Counted from the stretch's first letter, positions 1-10,117 are shown. The stretch is 64,000 nt of DNA from Paenibacillus xylanexedens (GCF_007680605.1 NZ_VEIO01000001.1:3263254-3327253); one strand, 5' to 3'. Notes: generated by a model not told the origin, from the sequence alone. Translations and numbers: made by a program.

Positions 1-1
1 A

Positions 2-418
2 TATGGCGGTTTAAACATTCCGCAAGGATGGCTGTTTGGAAGCAAGACTTATGCTGAACTGGGGCATCAGGAGTGGTATGCCGGGATTTTCCGACTTGGC
101 ATATATCTGCTGGAGATCATATCCGCCACGCTTTTCCTTGCCTGGGTTCCGAATTTGACCTCCAAACTGACCGACCTGGGTCGTCGTACATTGTACGTCT
201 TCCTTTTACACGGATTCCTTGTACGGCTTGCGATCTGGTCAGGGATCTACAGTTATATGGGTAGCGCACTCTTCATCCCGGTTATCCTTGGTGTTGCTGT
301 GCTCTTCTCGGTTACTCTGGCCCACCCGCTTGTACGGCATACCTTTAAAGTACTCATTGAGCCGGACATCTCACGGATTTCAATTCATCGACATGGTGTT
401 TTCAAGCGTTCTGCCTGA
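2..418 (+). CDS. Acyltransferase family membrane protein, C-terminal part only
   Basis: The reading frame is open from the first bases of the window and ends at a TGA, so only the last ~138 residues are seen. They form a hydrophobic integral-membrane tail with at least three helices and a segment ending in GRRTLYVFLLHGFLVR. That segment is typical of the last helices of acyltransferase-3 (fucose 4-O-acetylase-like) proteins, which O-acylate cell-surface sugars using acyl-CoA on the inner face of the membrane. The catalytic N-terminal part lies outside the window, so substrate cannot be judged. The basic tail (RRISIHRHGVFKRSA region) is probably cytoplasmic. Family assignment is by remembered similarity and is moderately sure. 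Confidence 0.6.
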   Translation, partial: YGGLNIPQGWLFGSKTYAELGHQEWYAGIFRLGIYLLEIISATLFLAWVPNLTSKLTDLGRRTLYVFLLHGFLVRLAIWSGIYSYMGSALFIPVILGVAVLFSVTLAHPLVRHTFKVLIEPDISRISIHRHGVFKRSA

Positions 419-538
419 AGTTTTACTCTTTTCTAATATCCAACCGTTTCCATTTAAGTTGTTTCATACTGGAAAAACTGTGGTAATTCAGCATACACGG
501 TGCAAAAAACAACTTATTATGGTAAGGAGTGATTTGTA

Positions 539-790
539 ATGGCACGAGGGCAGACGTCAGAACGCAAGATGAGCAGGGAAGAAGCCGGACGGTTAGGCGG
601 GAAAGCCACATCGAGAAACCATGACCGGAGCTTCTACCAGACCATTGGTAAAAAAGGTGGTGAAGCGACTTCCGACGCTCATGATGCAGATTTCTACAAG
701 GAAATCGGACGTAAGGGCGGAGAAGCGACTTCTGAAAACCATAGCAAAGAATTTTATCGCGAAATTGGTCGTAAAGGCGGAAGTAGTTAA
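539..790 (+). CDS. KGG-repeat stress protein (GsiB-like)
   Basis: This 83-residue, very hydrophilic protein consists almost entirely of four GG-containing repeats (GRLGGKATS, GKKGGEATS, GRKGGEATS, GRKGGSS). They are separated by about 21 residues of the type HDxxFYxxIG. This is the KGG motif (stress-induced KGG family) seen in B. subtilis GsiB and plant group-1 LEA-like proteins, which are linked to desiccation and general stress. The start is set by an AAGGAG at 524-529, nine bases before the ATG. The gene stands alone, with an intrinsic terminator at 848-889 behind it. No catalytic function is expected, and a protective or hydration role is inferred from the family. Confidence 0.85.
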   Translation: MARGQTSERKMSREEAGRLGGKATSRNHDRSFYQTIGKKGGEATSDAHDADFYKEIGRKGGEATSENHSKEFYREIGRKGGSS

Positions 791-847
791 ATTCAGCTTA
801 TAAAAGGCGTATACGATTTTGAAGTGAACCTGCTTTGAACTCAATTC

Positions 848-889
848 AGAAGCCAAACTCCATGTCAATGGAATAGTGGCTTCTTTTCT
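848..889 (+). terminator. Intrinsic terminator after the KGG gene
   Basis: The arm GAAGCCA (849-855) pairs with TGGCTTC (877-883) and is followed by TTTTC. It lies about 60 bases after the KGG stop codon. Confidence 0.75.
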
Positions 890-1113
890 ATATGTCTATT
901 GAATGTAGAAATATGACGATGGTTGTGATAGACTCTATAGAAAAACCGGGTGTTCACGGGTTTAAAGCAGCAAAGAAATTCACAAACTACGGGGAGCCAG
1001 ACACCAGCCCACGGGTTATTTTTTAGAGTACGGATGAAATTAAACGACAGATGCACTGCCATTTATTTTTCCATTCATGTTGCTCAATATTATAGTTTTG
1101 GGGGGAATACACC
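890..1113 (+). other. Gene-free upstream region of ilvD
   Basis: About 220 bases without a credible ORF. The sequence CACGGGTT occurs twice in direct orientation (955-962 and 1010-1017), the second copy followed by a run of T. No T-box sequence, no AUG/Leu-type leader peptide and no clear CodY box was found. The ilvD promoter could not be placed with confidence; an A/T-rich stretch at 1064-1098 precedes the GGGGGG ribosome binding site. Confidence 0.35.
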
Positions 1114-2799
1114 ATGTCAGCCAATAAAATGCGTTCCGATATGATCAAAAAGGGGTTTGACCGCGCACCACACCGGAGTTTGCTCCGTGCAGCGGGCGTA
1201 AAAGAAGAGGATTTTGGCAAGCCGTTTATCGCGGTATGTAACTCGTACATCGATATCGTACCTGGTCATGTTCACTTGCAGGAGTTTGGTAAAATTGTTA
1301 AAGATGCCATCCGCGAAGCCGGCGGCGTTCCGTTCGAATTCAACACCATCGGGGTTGATGACGGAATTGCGATGGGCCACATCGGTATGCGTTACTCCTT
1401 GCCAAGCCGTGACATTATTGCGGATTCCGTAGAAACGGTTGTATCAGCTCACTGGTTCGACGGCATGGTTTGTATCCCGAACTGTGACAAAATCACTCCT
1501 GGTATGATGATGGGCGCACTGCGCTGCAACATCCCTACCGTATTTGTAAGTGGTGGCCCGATGAAAGCAGGCCGTGACAGCAACGGTAAAGCCCTCTCCC
1601 TCACGTCCGTATTTGAAGGCGTAGGTGCATTCCAGGCTGGTAAAATTGATGATAAAAGCTTGCTTGAGCTTGAGCAATTCGGATGCCCAACTTGCGGCTC
1701 CTGCTCCGGTATGTTTACAGCTAACTCCATGAACTGCCTCGCAGAAGCGATGGGCCTGGCTATGCCAGGTAACGGAACCATTCTGGCTGTTGCTCCAGAG
1801 CGCCGCGAATTTGTTAAACAATCGGCGAAACAACTGATGGAACTGATCAAACTGGATCTGAAACCACGCGATATCGTAACTGTAGAAGCCATCGACAATG
1901 CGTTTGCTCTCGACATGGCGATGGGCGGTTCCACAAATACGGTACTTCACACACTTGCTCTGGCACACGAAGCTGGCATTGAATATCCGATCGAGCGTAT
2001 CAATGAAGTTGCTAACCGCGTTCCGCATCTGGCGAAACTGGCACCAGCTTCTGACCTGCACATCGAAGATGTTCACAATGCAGGTGGCGTAAGTGCGGTT
2101 CTGAATGAATTGCTCAAGAAACCGGGCGCAATTCACGCGGACTGTATTACGGTTACAGGTAAAACGATCCGTGAAAACGTGGAAGGCCAGGAAATCAAAG
2201 ATACAAACGTAATCCACAAGCTGGACAACCCGCACTCCGAAAAAGGCGGATTGGCTGTATTGTTCGGTAACCTTGCACCAGAAGGTGCAATCATTAAAGT
2301 TGGCGCGGTTGACGCTTCGGTTGGCGGATACCACAAAGGTCCTGCGATCTGTTTCGACTCCCAGGAAGAAGCACTCGAAGGTATTGCTAACGGGAAAGTT
2401 AAAGAGGGACATGTCGTAGTTATTCGTTATGAAGGACCAAAAGGCGGACCAGGTATGCCTGAAATGCTCGCTCCAACTTCCCAGATCGTAGGTATGGGAC
2501 TTGGTGCCAAAGTCGGTCTGATTACGGATGGACGGTTCTCCGGTGCATCCCGCGGAATCAGTATCGGCCATATCTCTCCGGAAGCAGCGGAAGGCGGTCC
2601 GATTGCCTTTGTTGAAGAAGGAGATATCATCGAACTCGACCTCAACAACCGTACGATTGAGTTGCAAATTAGCGATGAGGAATTCGAAGCTCGTCGTGCG
2701 AACTGGAAAGGTTTTGAACCAAAAGTCAAAACCGGCTTGCTGGCTCGCTACTCCAAACTTGTAACCAATGCAAGCAACGGTGGAGTACTGAAAATCTAG
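1114..2799 (+). CDS. ilvD: Dihydroxy-acid dehydratase
   Basis: The 561-residue product is a full-length IlvD. It dehydrates 2,3-dihydroxy-isovalerate and 2,3-dihydroxy-3-methylvalerate to the 2-keto acids, the common penultimate step of valine and isoleucine synthesis and the supply of leucine and pantothenate precursors. It is cytoplasmic and carries an Fe-S cluster. The cluster cysteines sit in the NCDKITPGM and [18 protein letters not shown] segments, both intact. Family hallmarks such as GGSTNTVLH, the KGGPGMPEM loop and [11 protein letters not shown] are present. The ATG at 1114 follows GGGGGGAA. The gene is monocistronic, far from any other ilv gene in view, with a strong terminator directly behind it. 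Confidence 0.97.
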   Translation: MSANKMRSDMIKKGFDRAPHRSLLRAAGVKEEDFGKPFIAVCNSYIDIVPGHVHLQEFGKIVKDAIREAGGVPFEFNTIGVDDGIAMGHIGMRYSLPSRDIIADSVETVVSAHWFDGMVCIPNCDKITPGMMMGALRCNIPTVFVSGGPMKAGRDSNGKALSLTSVFEGVGAFQAGKIDDKSLLELEQFGCPTCGSCSGMFTANSMNCLAEAMGLAMPGNGTILAVAPERREFVKQSAKQLMELIKLDLKPRDIVTVEAIDNAFALDMAMGGSTNTVLHTLALAHEAGIEYPIERINEVANRVPHLAKLAPASDLHIEDVHNAGGVSAVLNELLKKPGAIHADCITVTGKTIRENVEGQEIKDTNVIHKLDNPHSEKGGLAVLFGNLAPEGAIIKVGAVDASVGGYHKGPAICFDSQEEALEGIANGKVKEGHVVVIRYEGPKGGPGMPEMLAPTSQIVGMGLGAKVGLITDGRFSGASRGISIGHISPEAAEGGPIAFVEEGDIIELDLNNRTIELQISDEEFEARRANWKGFEPKVKTGLLARYSKLVTNASNGGVLKI

Positions 2800-2846
2800 T
2801 TTGCTTGAAGAAGCCACAAATACTGAAACAAGTATATAAAAACCAA

Positions 2847-2888
2847 AAGGATGGGCTCTGCCACGCTGGCATAGCCCATCCTTTTTTT
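2847..2888 (+). terminator. Intrinsic terminator of ilvD
   Basis: GGATGGGCT and AGCCCATCC form a nine-base-pair stem with a GC-rich loop and are followed by seven T residues. It lies about 50 bases after the ilvD stop. Confidence 0.92.
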
Positions 2889-3006
2889 GCATCGAAATTG
2901 CGTACAAACGCTCTGCTCAGAAAAATTGCAATGTTTAAATGAATAATTAAATTTTTGTATAAGTCCGTTACACCCTTATCAGCGAATTCAGTCCTCATCA
3001 ATGAAT

Positions 3007-4428
3007 TCAATTCTGTTCCGTCAAAACCTCATTTTCTATAACAAAGGAATCGTCTTCTGCTTGTTCAGTTACACCTGAAGCGACCGTATGATGTTGCTGT
3101 CCATAACGTTTCAACAGTTCCTCGACAGGCATCACAATCATTTTAGGCACCAATTGATCTGTACGCTGTTTCAAGCGCTTTTGCCCTGCCGGATGAATAA
3201 CGCTAAGCAACAGCCTTAGATATAACCTGGTGGCCAAGCTGAACGGGCCTGGTGCCAGCTCTTGCACAGTGAATCCAAATTTTTCAGGACCACGGTTAAT
3301 CATGCTTACGCCATAGAGTGCCTTTGCCGAACGTAATTCAGGATCTGCAGCAACAACCTGTGCCAGGTCTGGCAGTTGTTGTTCCATCGCACGAATCATA
3401 CGAATCGCTAAATGCATCGTTGAACGGGATGTAACACCAAGTTCGAATAATGTTTGATTGTCAAAATGTAGCTCTATAATCGGATCTCCGTTCTGCATCA
3501 CATAACCATGTTCCATCTCAACTCGCGCACCGTGGTACACACGGGAACGAAAATGGAGCATCGTATTTTTAGGTGAAGCGGCCCGCAGATGATATGCCCA
3601 GTGAAACAGCTTTTCCCATCCTAACCACAAAGCAACCACGGCACGTTTCCACAGCTTCAGTTTCAAGCGGGTTTCCACTTCCTTCGTTGAAACTCCTGAC
3701 GACGATTCGGTTATTGTGTTACCATTCATCAACGTGTCCACACGTACACTTTCCAAGCCACGCCGCTCCGCTTCCTGTAGCACGGCCTCCAGCGCCTCAA
3801 GCATCTGCTCCGGTGCTTGTGCATCTGCCCCCAAAGTCGTGCCGCGATCATGGAGTAGCATTACCTCTCCGCCCTTTAATTTGTTCAGCATACGTTCTTC
3901 CAGCCGCTCCACACCTACGCTGCATTTCCAATCCTCAAACATGGCGGACCAAAGAATAATTTTGCGATCTTTTTTGCTGAAAAAATCAAACAGGTTCATA
4001 ATGCCCCATGGCGGACGATAATAACAGGTCTTTTCCCCCGTAATTTCTTGAATAATCTGGCCTGTTCGATCGATCTGATCCCGAACCGTTCGTGGACGCA
4101 TCAACCAGTTTGTTTTGTGAATGTAGTTATGGATTCCGATCAAATGTCCTTCCTCATGCATACGTCTGATTAACTCCGGATGACTTGCAGCATGCTCCCC
4201 CACAACAAAAAAAGTTGCCTTCACGTTATACTTACGTAACAGATCAAGCAACCGGGGCGTATAAAAAGGATCAGGCCCATCGTCAAATGTCAGGGCATAG
4301 TGCGTCTCGCTTTTCCCTCTCCTGAACACACGAAATCCGAACAGTCTGCTGATCAGACTCGGAATAAAAGCATAAAAAGAGGACAGATACAATAACCACA
4401 GTAAAATACTCTGAAGCATCGTTGTCAT
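3007..4428 (-). CDS. Polysaccharide deacetylase (NodB domain) with extra C-terminal domain
   Basis: A 473-residue protein that begins with one hydrophobic segment (residues ~3-25), so it is probably membrane-anchored. A NodB homology domain follows at ~40-240. All active-site motifs are visible: TFDDGP (metal Asp), the HNYIH metal-binding His pair, RPPWG, and LLHD near the end. The enzyme should remove N- or O-acetyl groups from a surface polysaccharide or peptidoglycan sugar in a metal-dependent way. About 220 residues after the domain are not NodB-like; they resemble the C-terminal region found in Bacillus-type deacetylases next to YkoP-like sequences, which I note only as a possibility. 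It is divergent from the AI-2E permease gene, and neither gene shares an operon. Confidence 0.85.
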   Translation of the reverse strand: MTTMLQSILLWLLYLSSFYAFIPSLISRLFGFRVFRRGKSETHYALTFDDGPDPFYTPRLLDLLRKYNVKATFFVVGEHAASHPELIRRMHEEGHLIGIHNYIHKTNWLMRPRTVRDQIDRTGQIIQEITGEKTCYYRPPWGIMNLFDFFSKKDRKIILWSAMFEDWKCSVGVERLEERMLNKLKGGEVMLLHDRGTTLGADAQAPEQMLEALEAVLQEAERRGLESVRVDTLMNGNTITESSSGVSTKEVETRLKLKLWKRAVVALWLGWEKLFHWAYHLRAASPKNTMLHFRSRVYHGARVEMEHGYVMQNGDPIIELHFDNQTLFELGVTSRSTMHLAIRMIRAMEQQLPDLAQVVAADPELRSAKALYGVSMINRGPEKFGFTVQELAPGPFSLATRLYLRLLLSVIHPAGQKRLKQRTDQLVPKMIVMPVEELLKRYGQQHHTVASGVTEQAEDDSFVIENEVLTEQN

Positions 4429-4600
4429 GATGTTAATTCCCCACTTCTCCTGCTAATTTACGGCCATACGGCACTATCTAAAATAAACCGCCTTTAATTT
4501 TATCATAGTTAGTTCTTTTATTAAATGCTGTTTTCTCAAATCCCCACTATCATGTACAATGAATACAATCTAATTTCTGCCTGTAAAGGAGTCTATGCCC

Positions 4601-5749
4601 ATGTTGCCGCTTTATAAAAAGTACGGGCGCACCGTCTTTGATATCGCTCTGCTCGTGTTAACCGTGTATGTGATCATGTTTGCTTTTAGTAAATTGTATC
4701 ACATCGCCGCACCCGTTTTTCTTTCATTTATTGTCTTTTGGATGATTGAGCCGTTAGCCAAATTCCTTCACCGAAAAGGATTGCCCAAAACAGCTGGAAC
4801 CGCCATATCCGTATTATTGTTTCTCGGAGTCATTGTGGCTGCCTTTTTCGGTCTAGGCTTTTTTATCATTTCACAAATATCGGATCTTCAGCTCAATTTT
4901 CCGGTTTATGTTGAGATGATCCAACGTGAATTCACGAATCTGGTTATGCTCATCCAGGATAAGTCCAATGCTCTTCCTGACGGAATACTGGATAAAGTAA
5001 ACGAATATTTTGCCACACTGTCCGGGATTCTTTCCCGCTGGGTCACTAGTGGAGCACAATTCATTATCGGTTTTCTAAGCTCATTCTCTACCTTCATTAC
5101 AAACTTTGGGATCGCGATCATTCTGGCATTTTTCCTCAGTATCGAGATTGAATCCTGGCGTAAGTTTGCTCGTGCCAAAACGCCTAAAACATTAAAAACA
5201 GCGAATGAATTTATGCGCACTCACGTGTTCAAAACGATCCGTTCCTATATGAAGGCACAATTGATCATGATGCTTATTACTTTTGTATTGATATATGCGG
5301 GGTTGTTGATTCTGGGAACCTCCAATGCCTTTACTATCGCAGCTGTCTGCGCCATCTTTGATCTGGTGCCGTTGCTCGGTGTTCCAGTGATATTTATTCC
5401 GTGGATTGTTTATTTGTTTATCGTGGGCAACAGTACACTTGCGATTGGCTTGATTGTGGTTTTGGCTGTGACCATGCTGACGCGGCAACTGTTGGAACCT
5501 AAAATTTCAGGAAATTCCATCGGTGTTTCCTCTGCTTATTTGATGCTTTCGTTTATGTTAATTTCCCTGTCGATCTTCGGACTCGCAGGTGTCGTATTAT
5601 CTCCTGTGCTTCTGATCTTGTTAAAAGAACTTCTACAGCAAGGTTATCTGCAAAAATGGATTCATCTGCCCACAGACGAATTCGAATCGTCACCATTAGT
5701 GGTTGATGCTCCTGTCCCTGATGTATCAGAGAGAACAGAACAGCAGTAG
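4601..5749 (+). CDS. AI-2E family transporter (UPF0118), first of two
   Basis: A 382-residue integral membrane protein with about eight hydrophobic segments. It has the UPF0118 pattern: an N-terminal helix pair, a long extracytoplasmic amphipathic region (~80-170), then the conserved C-terminal core with DLVPLLGVPVIFIPW and EPKISGNSIGVSSAYLM. Relatives include the E. coli AI-2 exporter TqsA and Na+/H+ antiporter-like members, so the substrate is open. An upstream ATG at 4595 is only three bases from AAAGGAG (4585-4591). The ATG at 4601 is nine bases away and is preferred. A second family member, the yrrI orthologue, lies at 18340-19407 and is clearly distinct. Confidence 0.88.
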   Translation: MLPLYKKYGRTVFDIALLVLTVYVIMFAFSKLYHIAAPVFLSFIVFWMIEPLAKFLHRKGLPKTAGTAISVLLFLGVIVAAFFGLGFFIISQISDLQLNFPVYVEMIQREFTNLVMLIQDKSNALPDGILDKVNEYFATLSGILSRWVTSGAQFIIGFLSSFSTFITNFGIAIILAFFLSIEIESWRKFARAKTPKTLKTANEFMRTHVFKTIRSYMKAQLIMMLITFVLIYAGLLILGTSNAFTIAAVCAIFDLVPLLGVPVIFIPWIVYLFIVGNSTLAIGLIVVLAVTMLTRQLLEPKISGNSIGVSSAYLMLSFMLISLSIFGLAGVVLSPVLLILLKELLQQGYLQKWIHLPTDEFESSPLVVDAPVPDVSERTEQQ

Positions 5750-5782
5750 ATGGCATGCTCGTGATCCTTCCCCGCTGAAAAA

Positions 5783-7576
5783 TCACGAGCACTTGGCCAG
5801 ATAGTCCATGACTTTGCGAAATAGAGCCTTAGCCTGATGAGAAGCTTCTGGAGAGACATTCTGTACCAACACAGCAACAGCGTATCTCGGCTTCTCTACG
5901 GGCCCATATCCTATGAACCATTGGTTGTTTCTGGTGTTTCCTTGTTGTTGTACCTGAGCTGTCCCTGACTTCCCTGCGACGTGCCATCTTGCGTGTTGCA
6001 GGGATTTTCCTGTTCCCTCCCGTACTACGGTATTCATCCACCTTAACAGCAGATGAGCTGTGGCCGGAGAAATCTGTCCTTCTGCTGAAGGAGATTCATG
6101 TAAAGGCATGTCCAGCATCGTACCTCCATCCGCGTACCTGATTCGTTGCACCAGCCGAGGGGCGTTTACTTTTCCATCATGCAATAATGTCACGATCAGG
6201 TTTGCTGCTTGTAGCGGAGTGACCAGAACATCCCGCTGTCCAATGGCTGTTTGAATTTTGGCTCCTTCGTCTGCAGACTCTACAGCATTGGTTCGAATGC
6301 GTCCAGATTCTTCATGGTCAAAATGTTTTAATACCGGCATCCCCGCGATATGTTGTGCTTGCCAGCCGACAGAACGTGCAAGCCCCAGGCGATCAGCAGT
6401 TTGTTCCAATTGCTCCATGTGCAGTCTACGTGCAGTTTCAGCGAACACAATGTTACATGACTCCGCGAATCCCTTTTCTAAATTCAATTCGCCATGTCCA
6501 TGCTCCTTCCAGCAGGAAAGACCATATTTTCCATAAGCTCCTTCGCAGTGGAACTTCTCATCACGAGAAACAACCTGATTTTCCAGGGCTGCTGCAGCCG
6601 TTACGATTTTGAAAATAGAGCCGGGTACAGCCGCCTGTATCGCTCGATTCCCCCAGGAGGAGTGCAGTGGATCAACATGTTGCGGTTGATAAAAGGGACG
6701 TGATACCATTGCGCGTACATCTGCATTTGCAGTATCAAGAACCACTATGGCTCCTTCCTTCAGCCCGGCTGCTTCTGATAATTCTTCGATGCCTTGCTGT
6801 ATACGTGCATCAATCGTGGTTTCCACCACTAATGGATAGTGCGAATTCCTAGGAGCAACTACGCGCGGCTCCATCTCTGGAATGACCTGCCCATTCCCTG
6901 ATACCATACGAGTTATTAACGTTGGGCCTATACCTCTTAGCAACGGCTCCAGCGTTCTTTCCAGTCCAGATGCTCCCGATTTCATGGCAAAAGGCTGTTT
7001 TACTTCATCTTGATGTCTGCTAAGCTTCCCATCATCTTTGGGAGATTCATTGAGATAACCCAGCCACTGGCTTCCACTAGCCTCTGGGAAATACCTCGTC
7101 ATAACAGGGTACACATCAGCTCCTTGGAGGTGCAGGTTCCGTACATTAACAACTTGGGCATCCGTTAATAAAATAGGCTCTGAACCGCCTCCGGTCCAAA
7201 GATGTGGCGTTTCCTCCTTATGCCATTCCCTTTTTAACTGGTTCACATCTGTATGAAGGAAGGAGGACAGTTGTTTGAGCTTGAGATCATGCTCACTTTT
7301 CCCACTGGATGGATAAAGCACAAGCCCCCATTGCAGCTTCCCTGTTAATAGACGCCCGTGGACATCCGTAAACTGCCCACGGCCTGAATCCAGCATCACA
7401 CCCTGTTCACGTTGCAGCACCGACATCTCCCGCACGGTTCGCTGAAACCCGGGCATCGTTCGGTTCACTTGAACCATTTGAATCCAGCCAAGTCTCAGCA
7501 CCAACACTGCGAAGAGAATAGTAAGTCCGGCGCTTATTATGGCTATACGACGTTTCCGCACCAGTTGCAACTGCAC
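5783..7576 (-). CDS. pbpI: Class B penicillin-binding protein (PbpI/PBP4b type)
   Basis: The 597-residue protein has one N-terminal membrane anchor (~10-32), a dimerisation/NTF2-like region and a C-terminal transpeptidase domain. The three active-site motifs are complete: SIFK (Ser ~320), SCN (~373) and KSG (~541). It cross-links peptidoglycan stem peptides outside the membrane. Position beyond yrrO in a yrr-type cluster matches B. subtilis pbpI (yrrR), which is linked to sporulation in that species. The start is a GTG behind GAGGGTGG. The udk and greA genes found between yrrO and pbpI in B. subtilis are absent here, with a chemoreceptor gene in their place. Its 3' end faces the AI-2E gene with a 33-base gap. 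Confidence 0.87.
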   Translation of the reverse strand: MQLQLVRKRRIAIISAGLTILFAVLVLRLGWIQMVQVNRTMPGFQRTVREMSVLQREQGVMLDSGRGQFTDVHGRLLTGKLQWGLVLYPSSGKSEHDLKLKQLSSFLHTDVNQLKREWHKEETPHLWTGGGSEPILLTDAQVVNVRNLHLQGADVYPVMTRYFPEASGSQWLGYLNESPKDDGKLSRHQDEVKQPFAMKSGASGLERTLEPLLRGIGPTLITRMVSGNGQVIPEMEPRVVAPRNSHYPLVVETTIDARIQQGIEELSEAAGLKEGAIVVLDTANADVRAMVSRPFYQPQHVDPLHSSWGNRAIQAAVPGSIFKIVTAAAALENQVVSRDEKFHCEGAYGKYGLSCWKEHGHGELNLEKGFAESCNIVFAETARRLHMEQLEQTADRLGLARSVGWQAQHIAGMPVLKHFDHEESGRIRTNAVESADEGAKIQTAIGQRDVLVTPLQAANLIVTLLHDGKVNAPRLVQRIRYADGGTMLDMPLHESPSAEGQISPATAHLLLRWMNTVVREGTGKSLQHARWHVAGKSGTAQVQQQGNTRNNQWFIGYGPVEKPRYAVAVLVQNVSPEASHQAKALFRKVMDYLAKCS

Positions 7577-7640
7577 ACCTGTTCCACCCTCACCGTTTTC
7601 GTGTATTATGCGCTGCCCTGTCTGGAATTATCCGGAAAAC

Positions 7641-7673
7641 AAACGAACCTGCCTCGAAAAGGCAGGTTCGTTT
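7641..7673 (-). terminator. Intrinsic terminator of the chemoreceptor gene
   Basis: A perfect 13-base-pair stem (AAACGAACCTGCC with its complement) encloses a seven-base loop. On the minus strand it runs on into TTTGTTTT. It sits between the chemoreceptor stop and the pbpI start, so pbpI needs its own promoter or read-through. Confidence 0.88.
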
Positions 7674-7701
7674 GTAATTCGTAGCTAGCTTTTTCTGCTG
7701 G

Positions 7702-9984
7702 TTACACAGTAAAACGTGAGAGCGTTTCTTTTAATTCCGTCGATACATTCTCCAGCTTGCCAGAAAGGCTGACGAGTTGATTACTGATGTTTTGCTGTTC
7801 ACTGCTCAAGGAAGCCACTTCCTCTGAAGTTGCCGAGGATTCTTCAGCAACAGCGCTGACATTGCTCATCGCTTCAGACAACGTTGCTTGAGATTTGCTC
7901 AATTCTCCAATGGAGCCTGTGACCATACCCAGACGTTGCACGAAAGCACCCATCTGTTCCTGTACAGAAGCAAAGATCACATTGGTATCTTTGACAGCAT
8001 CCATCTGTTCCTTAAACAAAGGATATGCATCGGACAGAGCTTTTACCGTTTCGTTCATCTCTGACATGATTTTGTCGGTAATTTCCCCAACCATATCAAT
8101 GGACTGTCTGGATTGGGCAGCGAGTTGACGCACTTCATCCGCTACGACCATAAAACCACGGCCAGCTGCACCAGCCCGCGCTGCTTCAATCGTTGCATTC
8201 AGAGACAAAATGTTGGTCTGCTTCGTAATATTTTGCATAACATCCAGCACTTTTAATACAGAGGATGTGCTCTCTTTTAACGAATCAACTTTGTTAACCA
8301 ACGCTCCAATCATTTCTTCGGTCTTCTGCGTTTTGGTCATCAACTGATTCAGATGCTGAGTTCCCGTTTGACTGGATTTCTCCACATGACGGGCAGAACT
8401 GCCCATCTCTTCATTGGCTGCAATCACACTTTCCATCTGACGAGAGATATTATCCGTCAACTCATTGCCTCGTTCCGCTTCCGTTGCCAGACTACCTGCA
8501 CCACCAGCAATTTCTTCGGTAGCTACAGCAATTTCGGAAGCAGATACAGCTGTTTTCTTCGAAGCATTGCTCAGTTCTGAAGCTGTATCCAATACTTCCT
8601 GTGCAGAACGATTGGTCTGCTCGACCAGCTTCGTAATTTGTTCCATCATCGTATTAAATGCAGCGGATAGCTGTCCAATCTCATCTTGGGAACTATACGG
8701 AGTGCGCACTTTCAGATTTCCTTTTGCACCCTCTTGCATCAGATCTTTCAATCCGCTGAGCGGACGAGCAATCATACGAACCATCCAGACGCCGATGACC
8801 ACAGCAAGGGCTGCAAATGCAAGTGCCATCCACAAGGTCATTGTCAAGATGCCTTTGGCATCCTTAACCAGCATTGAAGTGGGAACCATACCCACCATCT
8901 TCCACGCAGATGAATCCAGCGTACTGTATACAGCCAGCATATTCGTCGATTTGCCATCGATATCATATTCGGTATTTGTACTTCCTGCAGGCTCTTTCAA
9001 ATCTTTCACAAAGGCAAGTTCCGTTTCTTTTCCTGCACGTCCCGCCATAGACGAAGCAACGACTTTGTTATCCGGAGCAATCAATTGAATGACCGAGCCT
9101 GCCCCCAGATCCAGTGATTTCAGTTGCTCCTCCAGCACTTCCAGTTTCAACTCAATAATCAGTACATAAGACTGTGTTGTCCCTTGCAGGTTCTTCATCG
9201 AACGTGCAATTCGGAAAGTCTGTGTTGTGCCATCGGTCTTCTCTTGTGTCGGGAGCCAGCGGTATCCACCCTGTGCTACGAGGTCCGTATACCATGATTC
9301 CTGACGCACGCTTCCCATCGTTGAACTGCTGTTCCCTGTGCCCATAACCGATTTAGATTCATCTGTCGGCACCAAATAAATCGCTTCCATGGATTTGTTT
9401 GTAAAAGCTACATTCGATAACTGTTTATTAATTGAACTCGAATTGACGAACGTATCATATGCCGTCAGATTCGGATCTGACATTTTCTGAAGCAAAGACT
9501 GCATCTCTGGATCAAAGAAGATCTGTGTAGACGTATCCACAAAACGCTCCAAAATGATATCCAGCTTCTGCTTGGTTTGATCAATCGTCTCCTGATTTGC
9601 TCTGGATGCATTAGCCTCGATCGTATTTTTAGCCTTGGAATAGGATAATAGGCCTAAACTAATAACAACAATCATAATGGCTGCAAAAAAGATTAAAAAT
9701 AGTTTAACCCCTACAGATTTGACCGGATTAACTTTCCTAATCTGTTTGAATGAACTTCCTCCAAGCCCTTTCCAATCCCGATTCTTCAGTTGTTTCTTCA
9801 ACCAATCCACTCTGATCCAGTCAAACCTGATCTTACTTCGATCAAATTTGAAAGGCTTTTTATGTATCCCTTCTTTTTTGATTTTGACCGGTTTAACTTT
9901 CTTTACATTCTGTGTCTTATCAGGCTTAGCCTGCTCGGGTTGTGTGCTGTGTTCCCCACTGTCTTTATCCTTCTTTTGTACCAT
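7702..9984 (-). CDS. Methyl-accepting chemotaxis protein with long basic N-terminal extension
   Basis: A 760-residue chemoreceptor. Order of parts: ~93 Lys/Arg-rich residues, TM1 (~94-115), a Cache-like extracytoplasmic sensor domain (~116-380), TM2 (~385-405), HAMP, then a long helical signalling domain. The signalling hairpin tip around TNILSLNATIEAARAGAAGRG, next to FMVVADEVRQLA, is intact, so coupling to CheA/CheW is expected. The sensed ligand is unknown. The start is the ATG six bases after AGGTG, in preference to an in-frame GTG nine bases upstream. The cytoplasmic extension is unusual for an MCP. It replaces the B. subtilis udk-greA pair in this cluster and has its own terminator, which suggests a later insertion. 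Confidence 0.93.
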   Translation of the reverse strand: MVQKKDKDSGEHSTQPEQAKPDKTQNVKKVKPVKIKKEGIHKKPFKFDRSKIRFDWIRVDWLKKQLKNRDWKGLGGSSFKQIRKVNPVKSVGVKLFLIFFAAIMIVVISLGLLSYSKAKNTIEANASRANQETIDQTKQKLDIILERFVDTSTQIFFDPEMQSLLQKMSDPNLTAYDTFVNSSSINKQLSNVAFTNKSMEAIYLVPTDESKSVMGTGNSSSTMGSVRQESWYTDLVAQGGYRWLPTQEKTDGTTQTFRIARSMKNLQGTTQSYVLIIELKLEVLEEQLKSLDLGAGSVIQLIAPDNKVVASSMAGRAGKETELAFVKDLKEPAGSTNTEYDIDGKSTNMLAVYSTLDSSAWKMVGMVPTSMLVKDAKGILTMTLWMALAFAALAVVIGVWMVRMIARPLSGLKDLMQEGAKGNLKVRTPYSSQDEIGQLSAAFNTMMEQITKLVEQTNRSAQEVLDTASELSNASKKTAVSASEIAVATEEIAGGAGSLATEAERGNELTDNISRQMESVIAANEEMGSSARHVEKSSQTGTQHLNQLMTKTQKTEEMIGALVNKVDSLKESTSSVLKVLDVMQNITKQTNILSLNATIEAARAGAAGRGFMVVADEVRQLAAQSRQSIDMVGEITDKIMSEMNETVKALSDAYPLFKEQMDAVKDTNVIFASVQEQMGAFVQRLGMVTGSIGELSKSQATLSEAMSNVSAVAEESSATSEEVASLSSEQQNISNQLVSLSGKLENVSTELKETLSRFTV

Positions 9985-10117
9985 CCCAATCACCTGCCAG
10001 TAATTTTCTTGTTAGATTTTTCAATCTCTCCCCTATAAATATGTAGTATTCGACAGCTTTCCTGCTTTCCCTCCAATTCCTCAGAAATATATTACAACTT
10101 TTTTCCTATTTTTCTAT

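Noticed and set aside
890..1113. T-box or leucine-type attenuator before ilvD
   Set aside because: No GGTGGTACC-like T-box sequence, no leader peptide with branched-chain codons, and the T-run at 1019-1024 lacks a convincing stem.
1444..2907. 487-codon minus-strand open frame opposite ilvD
   Set aside because: It is an antisense shadow of a clearly functional ilvD; the translation is rich in Cys/Phe/Arg with no family signature and no ribosome site.
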